Shown: positions 8,017 through 16,479, numbered from the stretch's first letter. The stretch: DNA of 42,807 nt from Megasphaera sp. AM44-1BH (GCF_003467125.1 NZ_QSFA01000020.1:1-42807), one strand, 5' to 3'. Notes: a model not told the origin generated them from the letters alone. Translations and numbers: made by a program.

Positions 8017-8589
8017 GTGACCGTCAAAGGAGAGCCTGTATCTTATGAGAAATTTTATTATCTCATGCTGTATAAGCCGGAAGGTATCCTGTCGGCGACA
8101 GAAGACCCTCATGCCCGTACGGTCATCGACCTGCTGCCCCGCCAGTTTTCTGGTGCCGGGCTGTTTCCCGTAGGACGCCTCGACAAAGATACGACGGGGC
8201 TGCTTCTCCTCACCAATGACGGGCAATGGGCTCATCGCATTACATCGCCTAAAAAACACGTCCCCAAGGTCTACATAGCCCGTGTGGCAGGTTCTGTTCC
8301 CGGAGATATAGGGGAACGGTTTGCCGCCGGCCTGGTCCTCGACGATGGGCTGGTGTGCCTGCCGGCAAAGGCGGTCTGCTCAGGAGAAGGGGAACTGACC
8401 ATCACCGTACAGGAAGGGAAATTCCATCAGGTAAAGCGCATGTGTGCCGCTGTAGGACTTACGGTGGAAGCCTTGCACCGCGTGCGCATCGGAAGTCTCT
8501 CTCTCGATGAGACACTGACGCCGGGCACGTGGCGCTCCCTTACAGAAACGGAACGGGATGCCGTATTCCGGTTAGCTGAAACGGATTGA
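8017..8589 (+). CDS. RsuA/RluB-family pseudouridine synthase, catalytic domain
   Basis: This is the catalytic part of a small-family rRNA pseudouridine synthase, which isomerises one uridine in 16S or 23S rRNA. The hallmark GRLDKDTTGLLLLTNDG, with the catalytic Asp in RLDKDT, is near residues 52-68. GKFHQVKRMCAAVG, the RNA-contacting KRM motif, lies near residues 133-146. The frame is open from a GTG at 8017, but that codon has no good ribosome site and is probably internal: the natural gene seems to start at 7864 and is cut by a TGA at 7909. A protein without the S4 domain might fold but should bind rRNA poorly. RsuA cannot be distinguished from RluB, RluE or RluF here. Confidence 0.75.
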   Translation: MTVKGEPVSYEKFYYLMLYKPEGILSATEDPHARTVIDLLPRQFSGAGLFPVGRLDKDTTGLLLLTNDGQWAHRITSPKKHVPKVYIARVAGSVPGDIGERFAAGLVLDDGLVCLPAKAVCSGEGELTITVQEGKFHQVKRMCAAVGLTVEALHRVRIGSLSLDETLTPGTWRSLTETERDAVFRLAETD

Positions 8590-8603
8590 ATGAGAATTTT
8601 TCC

Positions 8604-8632
8604 TTTTCAACGCCTCTGTTATATGATATGAT
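8604..8632 (+). promoter_or_regulatory. weak candidate promoter for pepP-efp
   Basis: TTTTCA, a 17-base spacer and TATGAT lie about 31 bases before the peptidase start codon. The -35 hexamer is poor. Confidence 0.4.
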
Positions 8633-8663
8633 AAGGTGTAGACTGAAAAAATCAGGTGATAGC

Positions 8664-9728
8664 ATGATTGGAGAAAGAATAGACCGGCTGCGCCAGTTCC
8701 TTCAGGAACATACGGCAGACGGTGTCATCATTATGCAGCCAGAGAATCTTCGGTACTTCAGTGGCTTTACCGGTGGAGAAGGTGCGCTGGTCGTGACCGG
8801 CACGACGGCCGTTCTCTGGACCGATTCGCGGTATACGGAACAGGCAGCTGGTCAGTCCGGCACCTGGTATGCCATCGGGAATCACCAGGGCCGGCTGGCA
8901 GAATGCATAGCCCGGAGCCTGTATGAAGGCGGTGCCCAGGCTGTCGTATATGAAAGCAATTTTCTGACTCATATGATGTTTGAACAGATTGCACAGCAGA
9001 CAGAATGTGACTTTGAAGGGTACAACCTCAACGTCCTGCGTGCTGTCAAAGAACCGTTCGAACTGACGGCTACGCGGAAAGCCAGTGCCATTGCCGGCCA
9101 GGCATTCGCCGACCTTCTGCCGTATATCAAGCCGGGAGTGACGGAAAAAGAACTGGCAGCCCGGTTGGAAAGCAATATGCTGCTTGCCGGATCGGAAGAA
9201 AAATCGTTCACGACGATTGTTGCATCCGGTGTCCGTTCCTCTATGCCTCATGGCACAGCCAGTCCCAAAGTCATCGAAAAAGGAGATTTTATTACCTTTG
9301 ATTTCGGGGCCGTCTGGGAAGGGTATCATTCCGACATTACCAGGACCGTCGTTGTTGGTAAAGCGAGCCGGGACCAGCGGGATTTCTATAATATGATTCT
9401 CGCTGCCCAGAAAGAAGGCGTTGCCGCCGTCCGTGCCGGTGCCAGCCGGAAGGATGTCGATTTCGTCGTCCGCAATTATTTCGCTGCCCGTCATGTATCA
9501 CAGTATTTCACCCATTCCCTGGGACATGGGACGGGGCTTGAAATCCATGAAGAACCGGTCCTGTCACCGCGCAGTACCGGTGTCCTGAAAGAAAATATGA
9601 TAGTCACGGTAGAACCGGGGCTGTACATAGAAGGCAAATATGGGGTCCGCATCGAAGATTCCGTTGCCGTGACAGCCAATGGCTGTGAAATCTTAACCAA
9701 AACGCCAAAAGATTTGATGGAGTTATAG
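8664..9728 (+). CDS. pepP: M24 family Xaa-Pro aminopeptidase
   Basis: This 354-residue cytoplasmic peptidase would release N-terminal residues preceding proline. An N-terminal creatinase-like domain (about 1-125, with RYFSGFTGGEGALVV) is followed by a pita-bread metallopeptidase domain. The five metal ligands are visible: the Asp of FDFG, the Asp of HSDITRT, the His of HSLGHGTGLEIHE, the Glu of VEPGLY and the Glu of RIEDS. ATG 8664 has AGGTGAT eight bases upstream and is preferred to the frame's longer start at 8586, which overlaps the previous gene. It precedes efp by 16 bases, a very common pairing in Firmicutes and sensible because EF-P assists synthesis of proline-rich proteins. Confidence 0.92.
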   Translation: MIGERIDRLRQFLQEHTADGVIIMQPENLRYFSGFTGGEGALVVTGTTAVLWTDSRYTEQAAGQSGTWYAIGNHQGRLAECIARSLYEGGAQAVVYESNFLTHMMFEQIAQQTECDFEGYNLNVLRAVKEPFELTATRKASAIAGQAFADLLPYIKPGVTEKELAARLESNMLLAGSEEKSFTTIVASGVRSSMPHGTASPKVIEKGDFITFDFGAVWEGYHSDITRTVVVGKASRDQRDFYNMILAAQKEGVAAVRAGASRKDVDFVVRNYFAARHVSQYFTHSLGHGTGLEIHEEPVLSPRSTGVLKENMIVTVEPGLYIEGKYGVRIEDSVAVTANGCEILTKTPKDLMEL

Positions 9729-9744
9729 TAGGAGGAGTTAACAG

Positions 9745-10302
9745 ATGATTACAAGTAATGATTTCAGACCAGGTGTAACGATTGAAATTGACGGCCAGGT
9801 ATGGCAGGTTGTTGAATTCCAGCATGTAAAGCCCGGTAAAGGCGCTGCCTTTGTCCGTGCCAAAATCAAGAATCTGGAAACCGGTTCGGTTGTCGAACGT
9901 ACATGGAATGCCGGTGAAAAAGTACAGGAAGGCCATGTAGACCGCCGTCAGATGCAGTATCTCTATGAAAACGAAGGCATGTACTGTTTCATGGATAATG
10001 AAACGTATGAACAGATCGAACTGAACAAAGAAAGCCTCGGCGACGCTGTTAATTTCCTGAAAGAAGAAATGAACGTTTCCGTCATGATGTTCAAAGGCAA
10101 AGTCATCGGTATCGATCTTCCGGCCGCAGTCGAACTGAAGGTCGTCAAGACCGATCCAGGCCTGCGCGGTGATACGGCTACAGGCGGCAGCAAACCGGCT
10201 ACTCTCGAAACCGGCTATGTCGTCAAGGTACCTCTCTTCATCAATGAAGGCGAAGTTCTCCAGATCGATACCCGTACAGGGAACTATATCGGCAGAGCAT
10301 AA
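9745..10302 (+). CDS. efp: translation elongation factor P
   Basis: EF-P enters the ribosomal E site and speeds peptide bond formation at polyproline stretches. The protein has 185 residues, the normal length. The N-terminal KOW-like domain carries the loop HVKPGKGAAF, with K32 at the position that is modified in other bacteria. Two OB domains follow, ending with the conserved EGEVLQIDTRTGNYIGRA. The start ATG has a strong AGGAGG site eight bases upstream. It is co-transcribed with the peptidase gene and followed by a nested hairpin terminator. No EF-P modification gene (epmA or earP type) is in the window. Confidence 0.97.
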   Translation: MITSNDFRPGVTIEIDGQVWQVVEFQHVKPGKGAAFVRAKIKNLETGSVVERTWNAGEKVQEGHVDRRQMQYLYENEGMYCFMDNETYEQIELNKESLGDAVNFLKEEMNVSVMMFKGKVIGIDLPAAVELKVVKTDPGLRGDTATGGSKPATLETGYVVKVPLFINEGEVLQIDTRTGNYIGRA

Positions 10303-10314
10303 GTTGTCATGGCA

Positions 10315-10362
10315 AGGGGCTGTCGTGAGAAGTGAAAGTCTTCTTGCGCCAGCCTCTTTTTT
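10315..10362 (+). terminator. terminator after efp
   Basis: AGGGGCTG pairs with CAGCCTCT (one G-U pair) around an inner AGAAG/CTTCT hairpin and is followed by a run of Ts. It ends 18 bases before the first asp23-like start codon. Confidence 0.7.
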
Positions 10363-10379
10363 ATAGTCAGGTGACGCAT

Positions 10380-10751
10380 ATGGAAACGACAAAAACGAAT
10401 GCTCTGGGCAGTATTCATATCAGTGACAAGGCTATTTCGTCTATTGCCGCCCGGACGGCAGCCCTCGTGCCCCATGTCCATGCCCTGGATGCGACACTGG
10501 CCGAATCGGCAGCCCGCCGCCTGGGACGGGGCAGTTTATCCCAGGGAGCCGAAACCCATATCAGTGGCAATGCGGTGGAAATCACGCTGCGCCTCATCGT
10601 GGAAAGCGGATACCGTATCCCCGATATAGCCCTCAAGGTGCAGAAAGCGGTCAAAGAGGCGGTAGAACGCGATACGGGCTGCCAGGTCGATGCCGTCCAT
10701 ATTCTGATAGCGGGGATTGTCTTCCCGGCAGACAAGGAGGCAGGACAATGA
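10380..10751 (+). CDS. Asp23/Gls24 family protein
   Basis: This 123-residue protein belongs to the Asp23/Gls24 envelope-stress family, membrane-associated proteins of Firmicutes whose biochemical role is unclear. Typical features are GSIHISDKAISSIAARTAA near the N-terminus and VEITLRLIVESGYRIPDIALKVQKAVKEAVE, followed by a variable strand and a VDAVHILIAGIVF ending. ATG 10380 follows AGGTGACGCAT; the longer frame would overlap the efp terminator. It is the first gene after that terminator and overlaps the next gene by ATGA. A second, frameshifted paralogue follows, and the pair precedes nusB, as often in Negativicutes and Clostridia. Confidence 0.87.
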   Translation: METTKTNALGSIHISDKAISSIAARTAALVPHVHALDATLAESAARRLGRGSLSQGAETHISGNAVEITLRLIVESGYRIPDIALKVQKAVKEAVERDTGCQVDAVHILIAGIVFPADKEAGQ

Positions 10752-11048
10752 CTGGCGAAACAAAAGACGTTGAATTTTTTGTCAATGATTCCGTATATGT
10801 CCAGGTCGTGTCACTGGCGCTGCAGGAACTCTCTGATCAGATTCCCGCCAAAGGCCGCAGTGTGGCCGTACGCCAGCACGAAGGGTGTACTGACTGCCGA
10901 TATCCACGTATATGGATATTACGGTGATGATTTGTGTGTACTGGCACGGACTGTCCAGGAGCATGCAGCGGCAGTACTGCAGGAAATGGCAGCTCCTCAG
11001 ACACTGGAAGTCCATGTGACAGTCGATGATGTTGTATTGAAGGAATAA
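10748..11048 (+). pseudogene. second Asp23/Gls24-like gene with a +1 frameshift
   Basis: ATG 10748 overlaps the previous stop (ATGA) and has AAGGAGG upstream. Its frame reads MTGETKDVEFFVNDSVYVQV... through DQIPAKGRSVAV, then runs into a stop at about 10925. The matching C-terminal half, GVLTADIHVYGYYGDDL... ending VHVTVDDVVLKE, lies in the next frame. The total span is 301 bases, 100 codons plus one, so a single inserted base between about 10850 and 10887 explains it. The two halves together give a short Asp23-like protein. Either the gene is inactivated or the sequence has a one-base error; nothing suggests programmed frameshifting. Confidence 0.8.
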
Positions 11049-11066
11049 TCCGGATAGGAGGTCCGC

Positions 11067-11501
11067 GTGAGCAGACATAAAGCACGCCAGATGGCGATAG
11101 AAATTTTATTTTCCAGAGAATTTCATGGAAAAGACGATATCCAGTATCAGGAAAAAGAAATCCTCAATTCTGTGAATGGTACAGACGAGGAACATAATCC
11201 GGCCGTACAGGATGAAGAGGAATATTGCAATTACCTGGTTACGACGACGACAGAACATATGGACGAATTTGACCAGATTATCCAGTCTCTGGCCAAAGGC
11301 TGGGACGTCTCCCAGATGAACCGGGCGGACAAGAATGTCATGCGTCTGGCACTGTGTGAGCTCATTTATCCGAAAGATGCCCGTATGGCCGATGCCGTCG
11401 TTCTCAATGAAGCCATTGAACTGGCCAAGGAATTCAGCGGCCATAAGTCATCCCGGTTCGTCAATGGTATTTTAGGTGCCTATGTGCGTCAAAGGAAGTA
11501 A
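11067..11501 (+). CDS. nusB: transcription antitermination factor NusB
   Basis: NusB binds the boxA RNA with NusE/S10 and keeps RNA polymerase from terminating in rRNA operons. The 144-residue protein starts with the family motif SRHKARQMAIEILFSREF and ends with the conserved AVVLNEAIELAKEFSGHKSSRFVNGILGAY region, given here in part. Between them is a somewhat acidic insertion near residues 35-55. GTG 11067 is the start, with AGGAGG six bases upstream. Spacing of 18 bases from the frameshifted asp23-like gene and six bases to the next gene indicates one operon. Confidence 0.95.
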   Translation: MSRHKARQMAIEILFSREFHGKDDIQYQEKEILNSVNGTDEEHNPAVQDEEEYCNYLVTTTTEHMDEFDQIIQSLAKGWDVSQMNRADKNVMRLALCELIYPKDARMADAVVLNEAIELAKEFSGHKSSRFVNGILGAYVRQRK

Positions 11502-11507
11502 GAGAGT

Positions 11508-12461
11508 ATGAATCTCTATCTGGGAATCGACACAAGCTGCTATACTACGTCAGTCTGCCTTCTCGGTGACGATGGCCGTGTCGTACAGGATGAACGGCGT
11601 ATTCTGACTGTACCCAGTGGCGGCCGCGGTCTCTCCCAGTCCCATATGGTCTACCAGCATACGCGTAATCTGCCGGAACTCATGGAACGGCTGCGTCCGG
11701 CGCTCAAGGGCAACCGCATTGGTGCCATCGGAGTGACCGATCAGCCCCGGCGCCGGGAAGACAGTTATATGCCGGCATTCCTTGCCGGATTGGGGTGTGC
11801 CCGGAGCCTGGCAGCGATGCTGCAGGTGCCATTGTACCCTATCAGTCATCAGGAAAACCATCTCCTGGCAGCCCTGAGACCGCTGGGGACTGTACCGGAA
11901 GCTCCGTTTACGGGACTCCACCTGTCCGGCGGGACGACGGACTTATTGCATGCTGTTGCCGACGAGGAGGGCCTTTCTATTTCCCGTATCGGCGGGACCA
12001 GTGACATCAGTGCCGGACAATTTATTGACCGCGTCGGTGTCGCCCTGGGATTTCCCTTTCCCGCAGGCGTGCATCTCGATGCAATGGCCCGGAAAGGATC
12101 CATGGACATCAAAGGGAGCCGTGTCTTCTGCCGCGATGGTGAAATTAGCTATTCCGGTCCGGAATCGCAGGCCCAGCGTCAGATAGCCAGCGGTACAGCC
12201 GATTGCTGTGCCATGAGCTGCTGGACCCTCAGGACCGTATGGAACGGCCTTCAGGAGCTGCTCGATGCAGGACTTGCCAGCGGCATGGACAAGCTGGTTG
12301 CCGTAGGTGGCGTCATGAGCAACGGATTTCTCCGCAGCCAGCTGCTGCGTTATGCGGGCCGGCACCATGTCCAGGTCATCCTGGCCCCCGACGGGTACAG
12401 TGCCGATAATGCCTCTGGTGCCGCATTCTGGGCATTCTGGAAGGAAAGGGGCCACTTATGA
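11508..12461 (+). CDS. Kae1/TsaD-like protein (paralogue)
   Basis: This 317-residue ASKHA-fold protein is related to TsaD, formerly called O-sialoglycoprotein endopeptidase. It opens with the phosphate-binding loop LGIDTSCYTTSVCLLGDDG and carries HQENH near residues 112-116, the metal-binding HxxxH of the family. GLHLSGGTTDLLHA and AVGGVMSNGFLRSQL are the later nucleotide-binding segments. Sequence differences and its place between nusB and xseA mark it as the paralogue found there in many Firmicutes rather than the TsaD that makes t6A in tRNA. Its real activity is not known. It starts six bases after nusB and overlaps xseA by ATGA. Confidence 0.8.
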   Translation: MNLYLGIDTSCYTTSVCLLGDDGRVVQDERRILTVPSGGRGLSQSHMVYQHTRNLPELMERLRPALKGNRIGAIGVTDQPRRREDSYMPAFLAGLGCARSLAAMLQVPLYPISHQENHLLAALRPLGTVPEAPFTGLHLSGGTTDLLHAVADEEGLSISRIGGTSDISAGQFIDRVGVALGFPFPAGVHLDAMARKGSMDIKGSRVFCRDGEISYSGPESQAQRQIASGTADCCAMSCWTLRTVWNGLQELLDAGLASGMDKLVAVGGVMSNGFLRSQLLRYAGRHHVQVILAPDGYSADNASGAAFWAFWKERGHL

Positions 12462-13684
12462 AATATGCATCGGTAACAGAGGTCGTACGGCGCATCAAAG
12501 ACGATCTGCAGAGCGATTACCGCCTGCAGAGTATTGCTATGGAAGGCAGTATCATCGGTCTGAAACGGGCGTCGAACGGCCATTACTATATGAATCTCCA
12601 TGACGAAACGTGTTCTATCCGGGCCATTCTGTTCCGAAGCCGTGTGGGTCATTCCATGGACGGCGTGCGGGAAGGAGATCAGGTCGTGGTCATAGGGGCT
12701 GTCAATGTCTATGAAAAAGGCGGTACCGTGTCTTTTATCATAGAAAAGCTCTTTGCCCGCGGCGTAGGCACGCTACAGCAGCAATACGAAAAGATTAAGA
12801 AAGAACTCTATGAAAAAGGGTATTTTGCGCCGGAGCACAAAAAATCCATTCCCCGGTTTCCCTGGACTGTTGGTGTCCTCACTTCGGCAACAGGCGCAGT
12901 CCTGCACGATATCCATAAAATAGCGGCAGAACGCAATCCCTATGTGGAAATCCGCCTGTTTCCCGTTCCCGTACAGGGGACGGGTGCCGAAACGGTCATT
13001 GCCAGGACGCTGGAGAAAGCCGGCAGGGATCCGTCTCTCGACGTGCTCATCCTGGCCCGTGGTGGCGGCTCCATGGAAGACCTGTGGTGCTTCAACAGCC
13101 CCCAGGTCGTACAGGCCATTTACGATGCGCAGGTGCCGGTCATTACGGCAATCGGTCATGAAACCGATACGACTCTGGCCGACTATGCTGCTGACGTCCG
13201 GGCTGCGACCCCGACCCATGCGGCGGAGTTGGCATTTCCCGATTTTGAAGAAATCCAGATGGACCTGGCGGCTATGGCAGATCAGGCGTATCAGTCTGTT
13301 ATCCAGCGGCTGAATCGCCTGGAACGGGAACTGGGAAGGACCGTAGCGGCGCTACAGACCCGGCGCTACGATGACTTCCTGACGATGAAGGATGAATCTG
13401 TTTCCCAGCTGATCCGTCTGGCCCGGCAGCATCTGGATCTGAAGCTGACCCGGGAGACGGGACGGCTGCAGGCACTGAAAGCATCGCTCAGTGCCATGAA
13501 TCCGGCTTTGCTCGTACGGAAAGGGTACGGACAGCTGGAGCAGGACGGTCATGTCCTGACGGATATGAAATTGCTCCGGCAGGAACGGCCGCTGACGATA
13601 CAACTTCTGGAAGGAACCATTCTAACGGAAATAAAAGAGGTAACGATCCATGGCAGCGACAAACGCAAAACTAAAAAACTTTGA
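12458..13684 (+). CDS. xseA: exodeoxyribonuclease VII large subunit
   Basis: XseA with several XseB subunits forms exonuclease VII, which degrades single-stranded DNA from both ends. The 408-residue protein has an N-terminal OB-fold (about 1-100, with NGHYYMNLHDETCSIRAILF) and the catalytic region with VGVLTSATGAVLHDI, LARGGGSMEDLWCFN and TAIGHETDTTLADYAAD. A long helical C-terminal part with many Arg, Gln and Leu residues is expected to bind XseB. The ATG at 12458 overlaps the upstream stop. The 3' end overlaps xseB by 35 bases, suggesting translational coupling of the two subunits. Confidence 0.95.
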   Translation: MKYASVTEVVRRIKDDLQSDYRLQSIAMEGSIIGLKRASNGHYYMNLHDETCSIRAILFRSRVGHSMDGVREGDQVVVIGAVNVYEKGGTVSFIIEKLFARGVGTLQQQYEKIKKELYEKGYFAPEHKKSIPRFPWTVGVLTSATGAVLHDIHKIAAERNPYVEIRLFPVPVQGTGAETVIARTLEKAGRDPSLDVLILARGGGSMEDLWCFNSPQVVQAIYDAQVPVITAIGHETDTTLADYAADVRAATPTHAAELAFPDFEEIQMDLAAMADQAYQSVIQRLNRLERELGRTVAALQTRRYDDFLTMKDESVSQLIRLARQHLDLKLTRETGRLQALKASLSAMNPALLVRKGYGQLEQDGHVLTDMKLLRQERPLTIQLLEGTILTEIKEVTIHGSDKRKTKKL

Positions 13685-13901
13685 AACGAATTATGCAACA
13701 CTGGAAAAACTGGTCCAGAATCTGGAATCACCGGATCTGACACTGGCCCAGTCACTGGAATTGTTTGAAAAAGCGATCAAAGTGTCCCAGTCCTGCGAAA
13801 GTGCGCTGGAATATGCCCGGCAGCGGGCTCAGGTCCTGGCAGACATGCAGAAAGGGCCGGATACAGATACGCTGACAGAGGAGGGGACTCTCGACTTATG
13901 A
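13650..13901 (+). CDS. xseB: exodeoxyribonuclease VII small subunit
   Basis: The 83-residue small subunit of exonuclease VII consists of two helices that bind the XseA C-terminal region. The family motif NFETNYATLEKLVQNLESPD, followed by LTLAQSLELFEKAIK, is present near residues 9-43. The start ATG lies inside the end of xseA, after AAAAGAGG. Its own stop overlaps the ispA start as ATGA. The protein is small, acidic overall and cytoplasmic. Confidence 0.93.
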   Translation: MAATNAKLKNFETNYATLEKLVQNLESPDLTLAQSLELFEKAIKVSQSCESALEYARQRAQVLADMQKGPDTDTLTEEGTLDL

Positions 13902-14782
13902 CGATACAGGATTATTTACAGGATAAAAAACGGATGGTCGATCAGCGCCTGACGACGTTGCTTCAGACGAATGTACCCCAGTTTTCCCGTCTATACGAAT
14001 CCATGAATTACAGCCTCCTTGCCGGTGGGAAACGGCTGCGCCCTGTTTTGTTCCTGGCTACGCTGGAAGCACTGGGAAAAGACCCGGAGCCATATCTCGA
14101 CGTAGCCTGCGCACTTGAATGCGTCCATACGTATTCCCTGATTCATGATGATCTGCCCTGTATGGATAACGATGATCTGCGGCGGGGCAAACCGACCAAT
14201 CATGTCGTATATGGAGCGGGACTGGCAACCCTGGCCGGGGACGGTCTCCTGACCTTTGCCTTTGAACTCATGGCACGCCAGACCGGGCTGGACGCAGATA
14301 AGCTGCGCCAGTGCATCGCTGTGTTTGCCAGAGCAGCCGGACCGGCCGGTATGGTCGGCGGTCAGGCTTTTGACCTGGAAAGTGAAGGGAATAAGTCTAT
14401 CGGCCTTGACGGGCTGAAGCTTCTGCACCGCATGAAAACAGGTGTTATCTTTGAAGCGGCCATCAATCTGGCAGCCATTCTGGGAGACGCTACAGAAAAG
14501 CAACGGCGTATTTTTGATACCTATGCCCTCCAGATGGGACTGACATTTCAGATTACTGACGATATTCTGGACTTTACAGGCGATGAACAGACACTGGGCA
14601 AGCCTGTCGGCAGCGATGCCAGAAATAATAAGGCAACGTATGTCACGATTTTTTCTCTGCCAGAAGCCCGGCGTATGGCAGAACAGGCCGCTGCGGAAGC
14701 TGTCAAAGCAGTACAGCTGCTGGGCGACGACGCCTGGTTCCTGCGCGATCTGGTGACATATATGCTGACACGGGTCAGCTGA
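13898..14782 (+). CDS. ispA: polyprenyl (farnesyl) diphosphate synthase
   Basis: This 294-residue trans-prenyltransferase condenses isopentenyl diphosphate with allylic diphosphates, mainly giving farnesyl diphosphate for undecaprenyl carriers and quinones. The first aspartate-rich motif DDLPCMDNDD starts at residue 84 and the second, DDILDFTGD, lies near residue 220. GGKRLRP near residues 43-49 binds the diphosphate. The long form of the first motif (DDxxxxD) is that of bacterial FPP synthases. It overlaps xseB by four bases. In many Firmicutes dxs follows here; it does not in this window, where tlyA comes next. Confidence 0.93.
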   Translation: MTIQDYLQDKKRMVDQRLTTLLQTNVPQFSRLYESMNYSLLAGGKRLRPVLFLATLEALGKDPEPYLDVACALECVHTYSLIHDDLPCMDNDDLRRGKPTNHVVYGAGLATLAGDGLLTFAFELMARQTGLDADKLRQCIAVFARAAGPAGMVGGQAFDLESEGNKSIGLDGLKLLHRMKTGVIFEAAINLAAILGDATEKQRRIFDTYALQMGLTFQITDDILDFTGDEQTLGKPVGSDARNNKATYVTIFSLPEARRMAEQAAAEAVKAVQLLGDDAWFLRDLVTYMLTRVS

Positions 14783-14794
14783 GGAGGCGGGAGC

Positions 14795-15598
14795 ATGCAG
14801 CATAAGGAACGATTGGATGTCCTGCTCGTAGAACGGGGCCTTTCGGAAAGCAGAGAAAAGGCCAAGGCAACGATTATGGCCGGCCTGGTATTTGTCGATG
14901 GCCAGCGTCAGGATAAGGCGGGGACTAAATTGTCTCCCGATGTGGATATTATTGTCAAAGGCAATCCCATCCCCTATGTCGGCCGGGGCGGTCTGAAACT
15001 GGAAAAAGCGATGGAAGTATTTCCTATTGACCTGACCGGTGTGACCATGATGGACATTGGCGCCTCTACGGGCGGATTTACAGACTGTGCCCTGCAAAAT
15101 GGTGCCGCCCGCGTCTATGCCGTCGATGTGGGCTATGGCCAGCTGGCCTGGAAACTGCGTACCGATGACAGGGTGATTAACATGGAACGGACCAATATCC
15201 GCAATGTAACCGTGGCGGATATCGGGGCTCCCGTCGATTTTATTTCTGTCGATGTGTCGTTTATTTCCTTGCTCAAAATCATGCCGGCAGCTTCCCAGCT
15301 GCTGCGTATGGGCGGCAGCATGGTTACACTGATCAAGCCGCAGTTTGAAGCCGGACGGGAGCATGTGGGAAAAGGCGGCATTGTCCGCGATGTAGAAGTA
15401 CATCGCGCTGTGCTCCGCCAGGTTATCAGCGGCATTGCCGGTTTTGGCATATCTCCGCTCATGCTGACTTTTTCTCCTATCAAGGGAGCCGATGGCAATA
15501 TTGAATATCTGTTATACAGCCGTAAAGAAGAAATATGCCACGATGACATCACGGACGATATCATTGATGAGGTGGTCCGTCTGTCTCATGAAATGTAG
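14795..15598 (+). CDS. tlyA: TlyA family rRNA (cytidine-2'-O)-methyltransferase
   Basis: TlyA proteins 2'-O-methylate cytidines in 16S rRNA and in some species 23S rRNA; the old name haemolysin A is misleading. The 267-residue protein has an N-terminal S4 domain (RLDVLLVERGLSESREKAKA) and an FtsJ-like methyltransferase domain. That domain includes the AdoMet loop DIGASTGGFTDCAL near residues 86-99 and catalytic-type Asp and Lys residues in ISVDVSFISL and LIKPQFEAG. A strong GGAGG precedes ATG 14795. It is followed by nadK eight bases later, a standard Firmicutes order. Confidence 0.92.
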   Translation: MQHKERLDVLLVERGLSESREKAKATIMAGLVFVDGQRQDKAGTKLSPDVDIIVKGNPIPYVGRGGLKLEKAMEVFPIDLTGVTMMDIGASTGGFTDCALQNGAARVYAVDVGYGQLAWKLRTDDRVINMERTNIRNVTVADIGAPVDFISVDVSFISLLKIMPAASQLLRMGGSMVTLIKPQFEAGREHVGKGGIVRDVEVHRAVLRQVISGIAGFGISPLMLTFSPIKGADGNIEYLLYSRKEEICHDDITDDIIDEVVRLSHEM

Positions 15599-15606
15599 GT
15601 GATTCT

Positions 15607-16479
15607 ATGCGTATCGGTATTTTTCCGAATCTGGTCAAAAAAGAAAGCACTCATGTAGTGCGCAAACTCATCGGATTGTGTGAACACCATAATCTGCCGT
15701 ATTTTCTGCCGGCCTACGTGGCACAGAGTACACAGGATTTTTATCATCATATCGATGCCGCACATCTGCGTCCCCGGATGACACTCTTTGATAATATCGA
15801 TATTGCTATGGTTCTCGGTGGCGACGGAACGATTCTCAAACTGGCCAACCAATTTGCTGACAGCGGGATCCCTATCTGCGGCGTCAACCTGGGTTCGCTG
15901 GGTTTCCTTTATGAAGTGGAAACACGGAATCTGGAACAGCGGTTTCACGACATACTGGACGGACATTATTTTCTCGAAGAACGGATGATGCTCCATTCCG
16001 AACTGGATTACGAAGACGGGACAGTCCAGGTACTGCCCGATGCTCTCAATGATATCGTCATCGGCCATGGCAACGTAGGCAAGCTCATCCGTGTCGATAT
16101 GAGCATCAACGACCACTTTGTCCAGCAATTCCCCGGTGACGGACTTATCGTATCGACACCGACGGGATCGACAGGCTATACCTTCTCGGCCGGCGGTCCT
16201 ATTGTATCCCCGGAAGTGCGCTGCCTCATGGTGACGCCCATTTGTCCCCATCTGCTCCTAAAAGTGCCACTGGTGCTGCATCACAAAGACCGGATCTCCC
16301 TGTCTGTCGCCAACAGCCGCAACGGTATCCGCATATCCGTCGATGGCATGATGGATCAGGAATTTACCAAACACATGATGCTTCAGATTCATGAATCGGA
16401 TAAAACGCTGAAGCTGGTCCGGTTCAGCAAAAACTATTTTTATAAAAATCTGTTTACAAAAATGATGGGAAATGATTGA
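15607..16479 (+). CDS. nadK: NAD kinase
   Basis: NAD kinase phosphorylates NAD to NADP, the only route to NADP in most bacteria. The 290-residue protein shows the diagnostic GGDGTILK near residues 71-78 and the later STPTGSTGYTFSAGGPIV segment, both needed for nucleotide binding and catalysis. ATG 15607 has TAGGTGAT just upstream, derived from the end of tlyA. Its stop lies within the start of the next gene. Confidence 0.95.
   Translation: MRIGIFPNLVKKESTHVVRKLIGLCEHHNLPYFLPAYVAQSTQDFYHHIDAAHLRPRMTLFDNIDIAMVLGGDGTILKLANQFADSGIPICGVNLGSLGFLYEVETRNLEQRFHDILDGHYFLEERMMLHSELDYEDGTVQVLPDALNDIVIGHGNVGKLIRVDMSINDHFVQQFPGDGLIVSTPTGSTGYTFSAGGPIVSPEVRCLMVTPICPHLLLKVPLVLHHKDRISLSVANSRNGIRISVDGMMDQEFTKHMMLQIHESDKTLKLVRFSKNYFYKNLFTKMMGND

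Noticed and set aside
13991..15403. 470-codon minus-strand open frame across ispA and tlyA
   Set aside because: It spans two conserved plus-strand genes in antisense and shows no motif.
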